64,000 nt of DNA from the NCBI RefSeq assembly GCF_000737325.1, contig NZ_CP011125.1, positions 5,580,001 through 5,644,000 of the forward strand, written 5' to 3'. Shown piece after piece: positions 44,088 to 53,195 of the stretch (the stretch's first letter is position 1; every line of letters starts with the position of its first letter). Origin of the DNA: Sandaracinus amylolyticus (GTDB taxonomy: Bacteria; Myxococcota_A; Polyangia; Polyangiales; Sandaracinaceae). The notes beneath the pieces are model-generated. The model had not been told where the DNA came from. It worked only from the letters and a program-made list of their open reading frames with translations, and did no database searches. Both the position numbers and the translations under genes were made by a program.

Positions 44088-46358
44088 TCACTCCGTCGGC
44101 GCGCTCGCGGCGGCAGTCGTGAGCCCGAGCGCGTGCTCCACGAAGGCGTAGAGGCGCGTGTACCGGCTCACGAGATCCGACAGGCGCGTGCCCGCCCCGT
44201 GCCCCACGAGCTGCTCTCGGTAGAACCACACGCGCGGATCCGCCTCGCCGGTCGACTCCTGCAGGCGCGCCGCGAACTTCGTCGAGTGGCCCCAGTGGAC
44301 GCGCGTGTCGTGATCCGCGGTCTCGATCAGGATCGCGGGCAGTCGCACGCCCTCGCGCACGCGGTGGTACGGCGAGTACGCCACCAGCCACTGGAGCTGC
44401 GTCGCGTCGTCGCTCGAGCCGTACTCGCTGATCCAGAGCTCGGCCGGCGGGAAGCGGTGGTAGCGGACCATGTCGTACAGACCGACGTACGACGCCGCCG
44501 CCGCGAACGCGTCGGGCGCGCGCGTGATCATCGCGCCCATCAGCAGTCCGCCGTTCGATCCGCCGGTGATCGCGATGCGATCGGGGCGCGAGATCCCCGA
44601 GCTCGAGAGCCAGCGGATCACCGACTCCATGTCCTCGAAGACGCGCTCTTTGTTCGCGAGGTTGCCGGCACGGTGCCAGTCCTCGCCGAACTCGCCGCCA
44701 CCCCGCAGGTTCGCGACCGCGAACACGCCGCCGCGCGAGGCCCAGTAGAGCGGGCTGCGCTGGAAGCCGGGCAGCAGCGACACGTTGAACCCGCCATAGC
44801 CGTTGAGCAGCACGGGGCTCTCACCGTTGCGCTCGAGCCCACGACGGTGCAGCAGGTGCACGTTGATCGGCGTGCCGTCGCGCGAGGGCACGCGCTCCTG
44901 CGTGAGCTCGAGCTCCGAGAGATCGACCGGCACGTCGACCGCCGCGAGCTGCGTGAGCTGACGACCACGCGCGTTCCAGAGGTGCATCGCTGGCGCATGC
45001 ACGAAGCTCGAGAACCCGAGCACGAGACGTCCGGTCCGCGGATCGCCGTCGAGGCTCCCCACCTCACCGCGCCCCGGCAGCTCGATCTCGCCATCGGCGC
45101 GACCATCGAGGCGGAACACGCGCACCCGCGAGCGCACGTCGTCGATCACGTGCACCGCGATGCGATCGCCGGCGATCGTCCAGCTCTCGATCGCGCTGTC
45201 GCCCTGCGGGATCACGTCGCTCCACGCCGCGCGATCCGTCGCGCGCGCCGGATCGGCCACCACGATGCGGTAACGCGGCGCGTCCACGTTCGTCGTCAGG
45301 TAGAGCCGCCCGCCGTGCACGCGCCCCGACGTGAGGTGATCCTCCCCCGCGATCACCGTCACGAGCGCGTGCGCCTCGTCGGGACGGACGACTCGATTGG
45401 CACGCTGCGCGCCGCGATCGAGCAGATACACGTCCGACTGCGACCATCCGCGGAAATTGCCGATCACGACCCAGCGGTCGTCGTCGCTCACGGTCGCGTC
45501 CGGGAAGTCCGTGCCGTTCGGCGGCGAATAGACGAGCACGTCGTTCGCCGGGTCGTCGCCGAGACGATGGAAGAACAGGCGCGGGTGATAGCTGTCGGGC
45601 TGCGCTGCGTCGTAGTCGGGCTCGCCCTCACGCGGATATCGACGGTAATAGAAGCCGTCCTCGGAGTGCAGCCACGCGACGGTCGACCACTTCGCGTGCG
45701 CGATGACGTCGGGCTGCACCGTGCCCGTCGCGACCTCGACGACGCGCAGCGTGCTGCGCTCGTCGCCGTTCTCCGAGATGCCGAACGCGAGATGACGACC
45801 GTTCGGCGAGAGGTAGTACCAATCGAGCGCCGCGCGCTCTCCGTACGTCTGCGGATCGACGAGGATGCGCGCCTGCCCGACCGGCGCGCCGGTGCGCGAG
45901 AGCGACTGCACGAAGAGCGCAGGCTGCTCGCGATCCGCGTCGCGCCGCGCGTAGATCGCGACATCGCCGGCGATCGCGCCGCCCGAGATCGTCCCGATCG
46001 CGAGCACCTCGCGGATGCGCTCCGCCATGTCGGCGCGCGACCAAGACGCGAGCGCCTCGCGCGAGCGCGCCGTCTGACGCTCGATCCACTCGCGCGTGAT
46101 GTCGGAGTCCGACTCCAGCGCTCGATACGGATCCTGGATCGCGACGCCGTGGAGCGTGTCGGTGGTCTCGCCCGCTGCGCGCGCCCGCGCGTTGAGATCC
46201 TGCAGCCAGCTCATCGCGGGACGGCTCTCTTCTCCCGCGCTCGGCGCCGGCGCGGGTGTGCTCATGGACATCGACTCGCCGCCCCCGCACGCCGTGAAGG
46301 CGCCGAGGGCGACGGCGACGCTCGTGACACGAATCGATCGAGACGGGCAACGCGACAT
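44088..46358 (-). CDS. Prolyl oligopeptidase-family serine peptidase (lipoprotein)
   Basis: The product is 756 aa. The signal ends at FTACGGG, so it is a predicted lipoprotein. A seven-bladed-propeller-like domain covers about 120-480. The alpha/beta-hydrolase domain has catalytic Ser601 (GGSNGGLL), Asp near 684 (ETADHDTRV) and His720 (GHGAG). The motif YGGFNVSLLPGF and the propeller position fit S9A prolyl oligopeptidases. It should cleave short proline-containing peptides outside the cytoplasm, in contrast to the mostly cytoplasmic relatives. It follows the FAD protein by 39 bp and may share its transcript. Confidence 0.9.
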   Translation of the reverse strand: MSRCPSRSIRVTSVAVALGAFTACGGGESMSMSTPAPAPSAGEESRPAMSWLQDLNARARAAGETTDTLHGVAIQDPYRALESDSDITREWIERQTARSREALASWSRADMAERIREVLAIGTISGGAIAGDVAIYARRDADREQPALFVQSLSRTGAPVGQARILVDPQTYGERAALDWYYLSPNGRHLAFGISENGDERSTLRVVEVATGTVQPDVIAHAKWSTVAWLHSEDGFYYRRYPREGEPDYDAAQPDSYHPRLFFHRLGDDPANDVLVYSPPNGTDFPDATVSDDDRWVVIGNFRGWSQSDVYLLDRGAQRANRVVRPDEAHALVTVIAGEDHLTSGRVHGGRLYLTTNVDAPRYRIVVADPARATDRAAWSDVIPQGDSAIESWTIAGDRIAVHVIDDVRSRVRVFRLDGRADGEIELPGRGEVGSLDGDPRTGRLVLGFSSFVHAPAMHLWNARGRQLTQLAAVDVPVDLSELELTQERVPSRDGTPINVHLLHRRGLERNGESPVLLNGYGGFNVSLLPGFQRSPLYWASRGGVFAVANLRGGGEFGEDWHRAGNLANKERVFEDMESVIRWLSSSGISRPDRIAITGGSNGGLLMGAMITRAPDAFAAAASYVGLYDMVRYHRFPPAELWISEYGSSDDATQLQWLVAYSPYHRVREGVRLPAILIETADHDTRVHWGHSTKFAARLQESTGEADPRVWFYREQLVGHGAGTRLSDLVSRYTRLYAFVEHALGLTTAAASAPTE

Positions 46359-46397
46359 GCGGCGTTCGTCGCATTGTCGCGTTGCGAATTCAAGCGA

Positions 46398-48050
46398 TCA
46401 CGGCCCGGTTCCGTCGAGGAGGTGTCGGACGTGCTCCTCCGCGTCCGCCGCGGCCTGGGCGAGCACCCAGGGCAACGAGCGCTTCGGGAACATCGTGTTC
46501 TGGAAGTACTCGTAGAAGAAGAACGCTTCGCTCGCGAGCTCGAACGGATAGGTGAACTGCGGACAGAGCTTGTTCGCGATTACCATCGCCGAGATCAGCG
46601 CGCCTTCTTCGGAGTCGACGGTCGTGTTGTTCCCCGCGAACCAGATGTGGCCGAGGCCCTGCACGCGGTGGAGCTCCTTCTTCGCCTTGTCGAAGAAGCT
46701 CGCGACCCAGCGCCCGTGTCGCCACGTCTTCACGTGGATCGTCTTCGCGGGATCGGGCAGCCGCGCGCCCGAGTGCTCGGCATACATCGACACGTGGCAG
46801 TCGACCGGCGTGCCGAGGATGTTCTTCATCAGGTAGGTCTGGAAGGACGTCTGGAGGTTGTACGGCAGGCTGTACGCATTGCCGCCCAGCGCAGTCTCAC
46901 CCCACGAGTACGCGCCGACGAACTGACCATCTTCGAGCTTGTCGCGCAGGTGCGGAGAGAGGCACTCGTCGTCCTGGTGGATGTAACAAATCCCCGGGAT
47001 CAGCGCGAAACGGTCGCCCGCGATGTAGTCGCGCTGCGTCGCATACAGCCCGTTGTCCGCGTTGTTCAGCAGCGCCCGGTTGGTCGTCATGTCGGTGGTG
47101 AGGACGACGTCGTCGAACTCCGCTTCGTCCACCGGCACCGGGTGCGTGGGATCGACTCGGTTGCGCTCGACGTCCTCGGTCGGCGCGAAGCGGATCCGCA
47201 CCGTGCCGTCTGCGCGCGGCCACACCGCGAGCACCGTCGTGCCGAGCTTCAGCGATGCGCCCTTCGTCGTGCCGTAGTTCGCCATCGCGAGGCACCACGA
47301 GGTCGATCCGTCGGTGAATCGATCCCAGCCCTTGCCCGGCTCGGTGAACGAGCCATACGGGCCGAGCTTCTGCAGCCCGGGGATCTTCGTGAAGATCGGG
47401 AAGAGATCCTCGAACGTCGTCTCGAGGAGATCGCCAGTCCCGTACCCGTTGATGATGCAGAGATAGGGAATCAGTAGATATCGAAAGAAATTAGACGACC
47501 AGGGCACGCCCTCGAGCTGGAGATATCGCTCCATCGTCGTCGAGAACGTGATTCCGTCGAGCGGCGTGAACGGCGCGTACTTGAGGTCCTTCTGGAACTC
47601 GACCGCGAGCTCGCGCGTCGCCCCGTCGTAACAGCCGTCGAACCGTGGGCCCGACTGGTACGCTGGGAAATTGCCCCAATTGAGCGTCGGCGAGAACGAG
47701 CCCGAGATGCGCAGCGCCGGGTGGTTGGTCAGTCGGACGCTGTTCTGGAACTCGGGTCGCTCGAGCTGCTGATAGAGGTTCGGATAGAGCGTCGGACAGA
47801 CGAACTGCACGCCGATGTCGACGGGGTACGTCTGCTTGCCCGCGGGCGCGGGGCTCGACGCGGTCGCGACGTGGCCCTTCCCGGCGTCGTCGAACCACAC
47901 CGGGATCGTCTTGCTGTGCCCGCCGACCTCGTCTTCGTCGTGGAAGAGCGTGACCTCCACCTGATCGTCGCACTGCGGCTGCAAGAGCGACCACACGAGC
48001 GCGCACCCGGACGCGCCTCCACCGATCACCGCGACTCTCTTCTTCGCCAT
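46398..48050 (-). CDS. FAD-dependent NAD(P)-binding oxidoreductase (amine-oxidase-like)
   Basis: The product is 550 aa from ATG 48050 with GGAGG upstream. The N-terminus is a dinucleotide-binding fold: VAVIGGGASGCALVWSL, then the acidic end of strand 2 (FHDEDEVGGHS). The C-terminal FAD contact region is probably GHIWFAGNNTTVDSEEGALISAM. It resembles the flavin amine-oxidase/phytoene-desaturase superfamily rather than a known enzyme. Codons for residues about 180-196 are unusual for this GC-rich genome (TCT, AAT, TTT, CGA, TAT, CTA, ATT). The substrate is unknown. Confidence 0.8.
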   Translation of the reverse strand: MAKKRVAVIGGGASGCALVWSLLQPQCDDQVEVTLFHDEDEVGGHSKTIPVWFDDAGKGHVATASSPAPAGKQTYPVDIGVQFVCPTLYPNLYQQLERPEFQNSVRLTNHPALRISGSFSPTLNWGNFPAYQSGPRFDGCYDGATRELAVEFQKDLKYAPFTPLDGITFSTTMERYLQLEGVPWSSNFFRYLLIPYLCIINGYGTGDLLETTFEDLFPIFTKIPGLQKLGPYGSFTEPGKGWDRFTDGSTSWCLAMANYGTTKGASLKLGTTVLAVWPRADGTVRIRFAPTEDVERNRVDPTHPVPVDEAEFDDVVLTTDMTTNRALLNNADNGLYATQRDYIAGDRFALIPGICYIHQDDECLSPHLRDKLEDGQFVGAYSWGETALGGNAYSLPYNLQTSFQTYLMKNILGTPVDCHVSMYAEHSGARLPDPAKTIHVKTWRHGRWVASFFDKAKKELHRVQGLGHIWFAGNNTTVDSEEGALISAMVIANKLCPQFTYPFELASEAFFFYEYFQNTMFPKRSLPWVLAQAAADAEEHVRHLLDGTGP

Positions 48051-48138
48051 CAGCTCCCTCCTGCTGGGCCCGATCGACTGCCTCGGTGCGCGAGGATGCT
48101 CGCCCGCGATGTGTGCTCTGCGCAACGAATCGCGGTGC

Positions 48139-48144
48139 TAAGGT
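48139..48144 (+). promoter_or_regulatory. Short-spaced -10 hexamer TAAGGT
   Basis: TAAGGT ends 8 nt before ATG 48153 and no ribosome site is present, which predicts a leaderless transcript for the Sel1-like lipoprotein gene. Confidence 0.5.
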
Positions 48145-48152
48145 CGCGCGCC

Positions 48153-48806
48153 ATGCAGATCCGTCTGGGCTCTCTCGTCGTCTTCGTGTGTCTGTCGGCG
48201 TGCGCGAGCGCGCCGTCGCGTCAGGGCGCGCCGGCGCGCAACGCCTCGTCGCTCTCGGCGCAGGCGTGTCTCGCCGACGCGCTCCCGGTCGCACCAGCGC
48301 CTCAGAGCTTCGTTTGGCGCGATCACGAGTGCGGCTTCGGCGGACCGGCGTGTGTCGGCGCGTGCGAAGCAGGGGATGCCGATGCGTGCCTGGCGCACGC
48401 ATACGCGATCGAAGCCGCGGGGCACGACGCGCTCCGCACGCGACGCTGGTACGAGCGGGCGTGTCGTCTCGGGAGCCTGAACGGCTGCACGAACTGGGGC
48501 GCGGGGTTCGGAACGACCGACGCGACGCCCGGCGAGCTCGTGTGCGCGACGCGTGTGTTCGAGCGGACGTGCGCGGGTCGAGAGCCGTGGGGCTGCGGCA
48601 TGTGGGGCATGGCGCTCGTCTACGGCCGAGGCATCGCGGCGGACGCGCAGCGGGGGCTCGCCGTGCTCGATCGCGCGTGCCGCGAGCTCGGTCACTTCCC
48701 GTGCGTCGTGCTCGCGACGGCGATCGAGGAGCGCGACCCGGAGGCCGCCAGCGCGCTGTACGAGCGCGCGTGCGCCACCGGGTATGCCGACGCGTGCGAG
48801 CCCTGA
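48153..48806 (+). CDS. Lipoprotein with Sel1-like repeats
   Basis: The product is 217 aa with lipobox VCLSAC (Cys17). Cys-containing helical repeats of about 36 residues follow, e.g. RRWYERACRLGSLNGCTNWG, TRVFERTCAGREPWGCGMWG and LYERACATGYADACEP, typical of Sel1-like (TPR) proteins with extracytoplasmic disulphides. It probably binds proteins at the membrane surface. It lies divergent from the FAD gene. Confidence 0.82.
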   Translation: MQIRLGSLVVFVCLSACASAPSRQGAPARNASSLSAQACLADALPVAPAPQSFVWRDHECGFGGPACVGACEAGDADACLAHAYAIEAAGHDALRTRRWYERACRLGSLNGCTNWGAGFGTTDATPGELVCATRVFERTCAGREPWGCGMWGMALVYGRGIAADAQRGLAVLDRACRELGHFPCVVLATAIEERDPEAASALYERACATGYADACEP

Positions 48807-48860
48807 CCACGCGCGACGTGCGCTCGCTCTGCGCGCGAGTTCGCGTCACGCTTCCCGCGC

Positions 48861-50705
48861 ATGTCCTTCACTTGGTGGTCGCGGGCTGACGCCTCGCGCG
48901 TGCTCCTGGTGCTGGCTTCGGTCGCGACGATCTCCGGGTGCCCAGGGCCCGACCGCGACGACCCCGACGCGTCGATGCGCGACGCGATGCAGGATCCGCC
49001 CGACGATGCCGCGGTCGACGCGACCACGCCGGTCGACGCGAATGCGCCGCTCGACGCGCCGTTCGACGGTGGTTGCGAGGGCGGTCCGTGCGGGCTGCGC
49101 GAGCTCGGCGCCGCGTGCGACGCGCACGCCCAGTGCCTCTCGGCGTTCTGCGAGAACGACGTCTGCGCGACCGCGCCCGGCATGCCGCCCGTGCTGCTCT
49201 CGGAGACCGATCTCACCACCGGCCACGACGCGGGGATCGTGCTGCTCGCGGATCGGCTCCGGTTCGAGCAGCGTGGCGGCATGTACGGCGGCGTTCGTTC
49301 GGACGCCGCGATCGCACCGCGCTCGGGCGTCTTCTACTTCGAAGCGAAGCGCCTGATCGCGCGCACCGGCGCGTGGGGCTTCGGCATCGCGTCCGCGAGC
49401 GCGCCGCTCGACGCGATCCCGGGCGCGAACGGCCTGAGCGCAGGCATCGCGACCGCAGGGCAGATCCAGGCCGAGGGCCGCGGGACCTGCACCGGTCCGG
49501 TGTGGTTCCCGAGCGAAAACGAGGTCTACGGCTTCGTCGTCGACTACCGAGCAGCGAATCCGATCCTGCACGTCGTGCTCGACGTCTTCGGCACGCTCGA
49601 GGTGCGTCGCAGCTGTGCGCTCGCGGTGGTCGACGAGCCCGTGCACGCGATCTACGGCGGCTGGCGGCACGACGTGCCGGCGATGGGCGCGTTCAACTTC
49701 GGCAACGACACGACGAACCATCCGTTCTTCTACACGCGCGCGCAGATCGAGGCCGCGCTCACGGCCGCGAGCTTCGACGACGTCGCGAGCGCGCTCGTCA
49801 TGGGCTTCGGTCGCGAGCGCTGGCTCCCGCGCTCCGAGGCGCCCGAGCTCGACGTCGACGCTGCTGCCACGGTCGCGCTGGGCGCCGCGATCACGCTGAG
49901 CGCGAGCGCCACCGATCTCGAGGACGGTGATCTCTCGACGACCATCCACTGGCACGATCGCGCCGCGACGCACCACCCCGCGACCGAGCACGACGGCGCG
50001 ACCTGGACGTACACCCCGGTCGAGCTCGGACGCCACGCGATCGACCTCAGCGTCACCGACTCCGCGGGACTGACCACGACTCGCACGCTGACGCTCACCG
50101 TGACTGGCACGCTGCCGCAGTCCAATCCGGTGCGGCTCGTGCCCGACGCGATCGCAGGCAGTCAGGTGATGCTGTCGAGCGATGGGCTCTCCGTGTCGTT
50201 CCACGGTCCGGGCAAGTACGGGATCCGCGCGAATCAGCCGATCTACGGGCAATTTTGGTATTTCGAGGTCACGCGCCTGGTCGGCCCGGTGAACATGGGC
50301 TTCGGGCTCGTGACCGCCACGGGCGTGCTCGATCCCTACGACTCCGAGGACGTGCCGTGGTCGATGTCGATCAACACGACGGGCGCGATGTGGCGAGAGC
50401 TCGTGTGGCAGCACGACGTGCCGACGACGAGCACCACGTACGGCTTCGCCGTCGACTACCGCGGTGCGAGCCCGATCGTCTACGTGATCATCGGCGGCGC
50501 GCTCGTCTCGACGCTGGAGATGCACGAGGTCACCGTGCCGCTCCATCCGATGCTCTACGGCAACCCCACCGGGAGCACGCCGCCCGCGTTCGATCAGCGC
50601 GCGAACTTCGGCGCGAGCGCGTTCGTCTACGACCCGGTCGCGATCCTGGCCGCGCAAGGAGTGACCGGCGTCGAGGTCGGCTGGGGCGACGCGAACACGC
50701 CCTGA
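48861..50705 (+). CDS. Lipoprotein with two SPRY-like domains and an Ig-like spacer
   Basis: The product is 614 aa with lipobox TISGC (Cys27). An Asp/Ala-rich linker follows (about 30-70), then Cys-rich CDAHAQCLSAFCENDVC. SPRY-like domain 1 covers about 115-320 (FYFEAKRLIARTGAWGFGIA; EVYGFVVDYRAANPILHVV). An Ig/PKD-like stretch is at about 330-420. SPRY-like domain 2 covers about 435-600, with the same beats (FWYFEVTRLVGPVNMGFGL; TYGFAVDYRGASPIVYVI). Tandem SPRY-like modules on a bacterial lipoprotein are uncommon. A binding or adhesion role is a guess. CACGCT lies 8 nt before the start. Confidence 0.78.
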   Translation: MSFTWWSRADASRVLLVLASVATISGCPGPDRDDPDASMRDAMQDPPDDAAVDATTPVDANAPLDAPFDGGCEGGPCGLRELGAACDAHAQCLSAFCENDVCATAPGMPPVLLSETDLTTGHDAGIVLLADRLRFEQRGGMYGGVRSDAAIAPRSGVFYFEAKRLIARTGAWGFGIASASAPLDAIPGANGLSAGIATAGQIQAEGRGTCTGPVWFPSENEVYGFVVDYRAANPILHVVLDVFGTLEVRRSCALAVVDEPVHAIYGGWRHDVPAMGAFNFGNDTTNHPFFYTRAQIEAALTAASFDDVASALVMGFGRERWLPRSEAPELDVDAAATVALGAAITLSASATDLEDGDLSTTIHWHDRAATHHPATEHDGATWTYTPVELGRHAIDLSVTDSAGLTTTRTLTLTVTGTLPQSNPVRLVPDAIAGSQVMLSSDGLSVSFHGPGKYGIRANQPIYGQFWYFEVTRLVGPVNMGFGLVTATGVLDPYDSEDVPWSMSINTTGAMWRELVWQHDVPTTSTTYGFAVDYRGASPIVYVIIGGALVSTLEMHEVTVPLHPMLYGNPTGSTPPAFDQRANFGASAFVYDPVAILAAQGVTGVEVGWGDANTP

Positions 50706-50707
50706 GC

Positions 50708-50713
50708 TAGAAC
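50708..50713 (+). promoter_or_regulatory. Short-spaced -10 hexamer TAGAAC
   Basis: TAGAAC ends 6 nt before ATG 50720. It begins 3 nt after the upstream stop, so the DUF423 gene could have its own leaderless promoter even though it is close to its neighbour. The final base is C, not T. Confidence 0.4.
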
Positions 50714-50719
50714 GCGCTG

Positions 50720-51103
50720 ATGGACCGCGTCCTCGTCATCCTCTCCGGTGTGTTCGGCTTCCTCGGCGTCGGTCTCGGCGCGTTCGGCGCGCACGGGCTG
50801 CGCCGCTCGCTCGAAGGCCTCGAGGACGCGGCGCGACGGCTCGAGTGGTGGGAGACCGCAGCGCGATATCACCTGATCCACGCGCTCGCGATCGCGTTCT
50901 GCGCGTGGCTCGCGTCGCGCGGCGAGGGGCTCGGCGCGCGCGCGGCCGGGCTCTGCTTCGCGGCGGGCATCGTGGTGTTCTCGGGCTCGCTCTACACGAT
51001 GACGATCACCGGCGTGCGGTGGCTCGGCGCGGTGACCCCGTTCGGCGGGCTCTTCCTGATGGCCGGCTGGGCGTGCGTGATCTGGGCCGCGCTGCGCCCG
51101 TGA
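50720..51103 (+). CDS. DUF423 membrane protein (YgdD-like)
   Basis: The product is 127 aa with four predicted helices and the DUF423 signature: VFGFLGVGLGAFGAHGLR, ARYHLIHALAIAF, GLCFAAGIVVFSGSLYTM and VTPFGGLFLMAGWA. The family is widespread, small and without an assigned activity. It is placed 14 bp after the SPRY-like lipoprotein gene and 21 bp before the PRPP-synthetase paralogue. A short-spaced -10 element suggests separate expression. Confidence 0.88.
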   Translation: MDRVLVILSGVFGFLGVGLGAFGAHGLRRSLEGLEDAARRLEWWETAARYHLIHALAIAFCAWLASRGEGLGARAAGLCFAAGIVVFSGSLYTMTITGVRWLGAVTPFGGLFLMAGWACVIWAALRP

Positions 51104-51111
51104 TCCTGGTC

Positions 51112-51117
51112 TACGCT
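51112..51117 (+). promoter_or_regulatory. Short-spaced -10 hexamer TACGCT
   Basis: TACGCT ends 7 nt before ATG 51125 with no ribosome site visible, predicting a leaderless transcript for the PRPP-synthetase-like gene. This is the same hexamer as at 19941. Confidence 0.5.
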
Positions 51118-51124
51118 GCGCGCC

Positions 51125-52060
51125 ATGAGCCTCGCTCTCGTCGTCGGCACAGCGAACCCCAGCCTCGGTGGCGCGATCGCGAACGCGCTCGGGGTCGAGC
51201 GGCATCCCTGCATCGCGGAGCGCTTTCCCGACGGCGAGATCCGCGTCGAGCTCGGCGGGACACTCCGCGGATGCGACGTGTTCGTGGTGCAGCCGACGGC
51301 GCCGCCGGTGGGCGACTCGCTGCTCGAGCTCGTGCTGCTCGGAGACGCCGCGCGCCGCGCGGGCGCCGCGCGCACCGTCGCGGTGCTGCCGTACTTCGGC
51401 TATGCGCGCGCGGATCGCCGCACCGGAGAAGGCCAGCCGCTCGCCGCGCGCCTCGTCGGCGATCTGATCGGATGCGCGCGCTTCGATCGCGCGATCACCG
51501 TCGACCTGCACACCCCCGGCGTCGAAGGCCTGCTGCCGATGCCCGTCGATCACCTCAGCGCGATCCCGACCGTCGTCTCGGCGCTCGCGGCCCACGCGCC
51601 CGAGGACGCGGTGATCGTCGCGCCCGATCTCGGCGGCGCGAAGCGCGCCGACGCCTTCGCGCGAAGGCTCCACCGGCCGGTCGCGGTCGTGCACAAGACG
51701 CGCATCAGCGGGCGCCAGGTCGAGGCGCACGGCATCACCGGAGAGGTCGCGGGACGAACGCCGATCCTCGTCGACGACATGATCTCGACGGGCAGCACGA
51801 TCGTCGCGTCGATCGAGGCCCTGCGCGCGCACGGATGCACCGCGCCCGCGATCGTCGCCGCGACGCACGGACTGCTCGTCGGGCCCGCGCGCGAGCGCCT
51901 CACGAGCCTCGCGCCCGCGCACGTCGTGCTCACCGACAGCGTCGCGCACGACGCGAGCGGACTGCCCGAGCACGTCGCGAGCATCGCGCCGCTGCTCGCG
52001 GACGCGATCCGTCGCATCCACGAGCGACGCTCGCTCGCAGACCTGCTGCACGCGTCGTGA
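51125..52060 (+). CDS. Ribose-phosphate pyrophosphokinase paralogue
   Basis: The product is 311 aa, the normal PRPP synthetase length. Features: FPDGEIRVEL, PYFGYARADRRTGEGQP (usually PYFGYARQDR), DLHT, and the PRPP-binding loop ILVDDMISTGSTI. The flexible catalytic loop reads HKTR where DKRR is usual, keeping Lys and one Arg. It should make PRPP from ribose-5-phosphate and ATP, but the divergences suggest a paralogue; the housekeeping prs gene may be elsewhere. The TGA stop abuts the convergent gene's stop in TGATCA. Confidence 0.85.
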   Translation: MSLALVVGTANPSLGGAIANALGVERHPCIAERFPDGEIRVELGGTLRGCDVFVVQPTAPPVGDSLLELVLLGDAARRAGAARTVAVLPYFGYARADRRTGEGQPLAARLVGDLIGCARFDRAITVDLHTPGVEGLLPMPVDHLSAIPTVVSALAAHAPEDAVIVAPDLGGAKRADAFARRLHRPVAVVHKTRISGRQVEAHGITGEVAGRTPILVDDMISTGSTIVASIEALRAHGCTAPAIVAATHGLLVGPARERLTSLAPAHVVLTDSVAHDASGLPEHVASIAPLLADAIRRIHERRSLADLLHAS

Positions 52061-52879
52061 TCAGATCGCGAGCGGCGCGATCGCGACGCCGTCGATCGAC
52101 GCGTGCACCGCGCCGGGGAGCACCTCGCGCATCGTGATCGTCTCGAGCAGGCCGCCCTCGAGATCGAGCGCGAACACCGCCGACGCGACCGCGTCCGCCA
52201 CGTAGACGCGGCCTTCCGGCGTGATCGCGATCGATCGAGGCACGCGCATCGCGCCGCCCGCGTCGTAGTCGGCGATCACCTCGCCGCTGCGCGCGAAGAT
52301 GCGCACGCGCGCGTTCCCGCCGTCGACGACGTGGAGGTGATCGAGCGCGTCCACGGCGAGATCCGCGGGCCCGTTGAGCGGGCGCTCGTGCCCGCGTGGT
52401 GCGCCGTACGAGGCGGTCACCGCGCCTGCGAGCGAGAGCCCGATCACGCGGTGGGCGTACCCGTCGGCGACCAAGAGGCCGCGCGCTCCGTCGGCCACCA
52501 GCGCGGCCGGGCGATGCAGCCCGTCGCGCTCGCCTGCCGCGCGCACGACGCGCCGCTCGTGCATCGCCGCATCGAGCTCGACGATGCCGCGCACCGTGTC
52601 GGCGACCACGATCGCGCCGTCGTCCAGCCCGACCGCATCGACGGGATCGACGAAGGTGCCCTCTGCGGAGACCGCGAGCTCACCACCGCGATCGTCGCGA
52701 ACGCGCACGAGGCGTGCGTGGCGATCGACCTCGAGCACGCGCCCGAGCACGTCGACGCGCCCCGCCGGCCCGCTCGCGACGACGCGCGCCGAAGGCTCGC
52801 CCGCGCATCCCAGCGACGAGAGAAGGAGCGGCGCAGCGCCGCTCGACCACACGGCTCGGAAGAACGTCCTGCGGATCAC
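52061..52879 (-). CDS. Tat-type NHL-repeat lipoprotein, last gene of the fibre operon
   Basis: The product is 272 aa from GTG 52879, with GGAGA about 6 nt upstream. The N-terminus MIRRTFFRAVW has twin Arg and lipobox SSLGC (Cys25), so it may use the Tat pathway. NHL-type blades follow: DAIVVADTVRGIVELD-like, GARGLLVADGYAHRVIGLSL, DHLHVVDGGNARVRIFARSG and EGRVYVADAVASAVFALDL. These suggest a six-bladed propeller. It starts 13 bp after the DUF6916-like gene on the same strand. Role is unknown; a surface or periplasmic binding platform is plausible. Confidence 0.78.
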   Translation of the reverse strand: MIRRTFFRAVWSSGAAPLLLSSLGCAGEPSARVVASGPAGRVDVLGRVLEVDRHARLVRVRDDRGGELAVSAEGTFVDPVDAVGLDDGAIVVADTVRGIVELDAAMHERRVVRAAGERDGLHRPAALVADGARGLLVADGYAHRVIGLSLAGAVTASYGAPRGHERPLNGPADLAVDALDHLHVVDGGNARVRIFARSGEVIADYDAGGAMRVPRSIAITPEGRVYVADAVASAVFALDLEGGLLETITMREVLPGAVHASIDGVAIAPLAI

Positions 52880-52892
52880 GGCGTCTCCTGCT

Positions 52893-53195
52893 CTAGTTGA
52901 AGATCACTTCGTATCGCATGCGCGCGCCGGGCCCCGGCCCGATCGGGACGACGAGCAACACCTGCTCGCCCAGCTCGGAGCACGTCAGTCGATGCGTGCC
53001 CTGAGGCGCGTACGACTGGCCCTCTCGCTGCGCGAACACGAGCGAATAACAAGACAGTCCATCACGCGTACCGAGATCGCGCACCGACTCGAGCACGAGA
53101 GAGAGCGTCCAGCGCTCGTCGTCCGACGTCGGTGCGAGCGTGAACTCGCGCCCTTCGAGCGCGCGATATCGCGACACGTCGAGCCGCTCGCTCAT
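52893..53195 (-). CDS. DUF6916-like small protein
   Basis: The product is 100 aa. Its ATG overlaps the GNAT stop by four bases (ATGA). Motifs fit DUF6916: GREFTL near the start, LSLVLESVRDL, CYSLVFAQREGQSYAPQGTHRLTCSELGEQVLLVVPIGPGPGARMRYEVIFN reduced to LxxG-YxL and VPIG...YEVIFN. I recall this family occurring beside MdpB-type tail-collar proteins, but no function is assigned. There is no signal peptide, so it is probably cytoplasmic and may be a chaperone or regulator of the fibre proteins. That role is inference. Confidence 0.72.
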   Translation of the reverse strand: MSERLDVSRYRALEGREFTLAPTSDDERWTLSLVLESVRDLGTRDGLSCYSLVFAQREGQSYAPQGTHRLTCSELGEQVLLVVPIGPGPGARMRYEVIFN

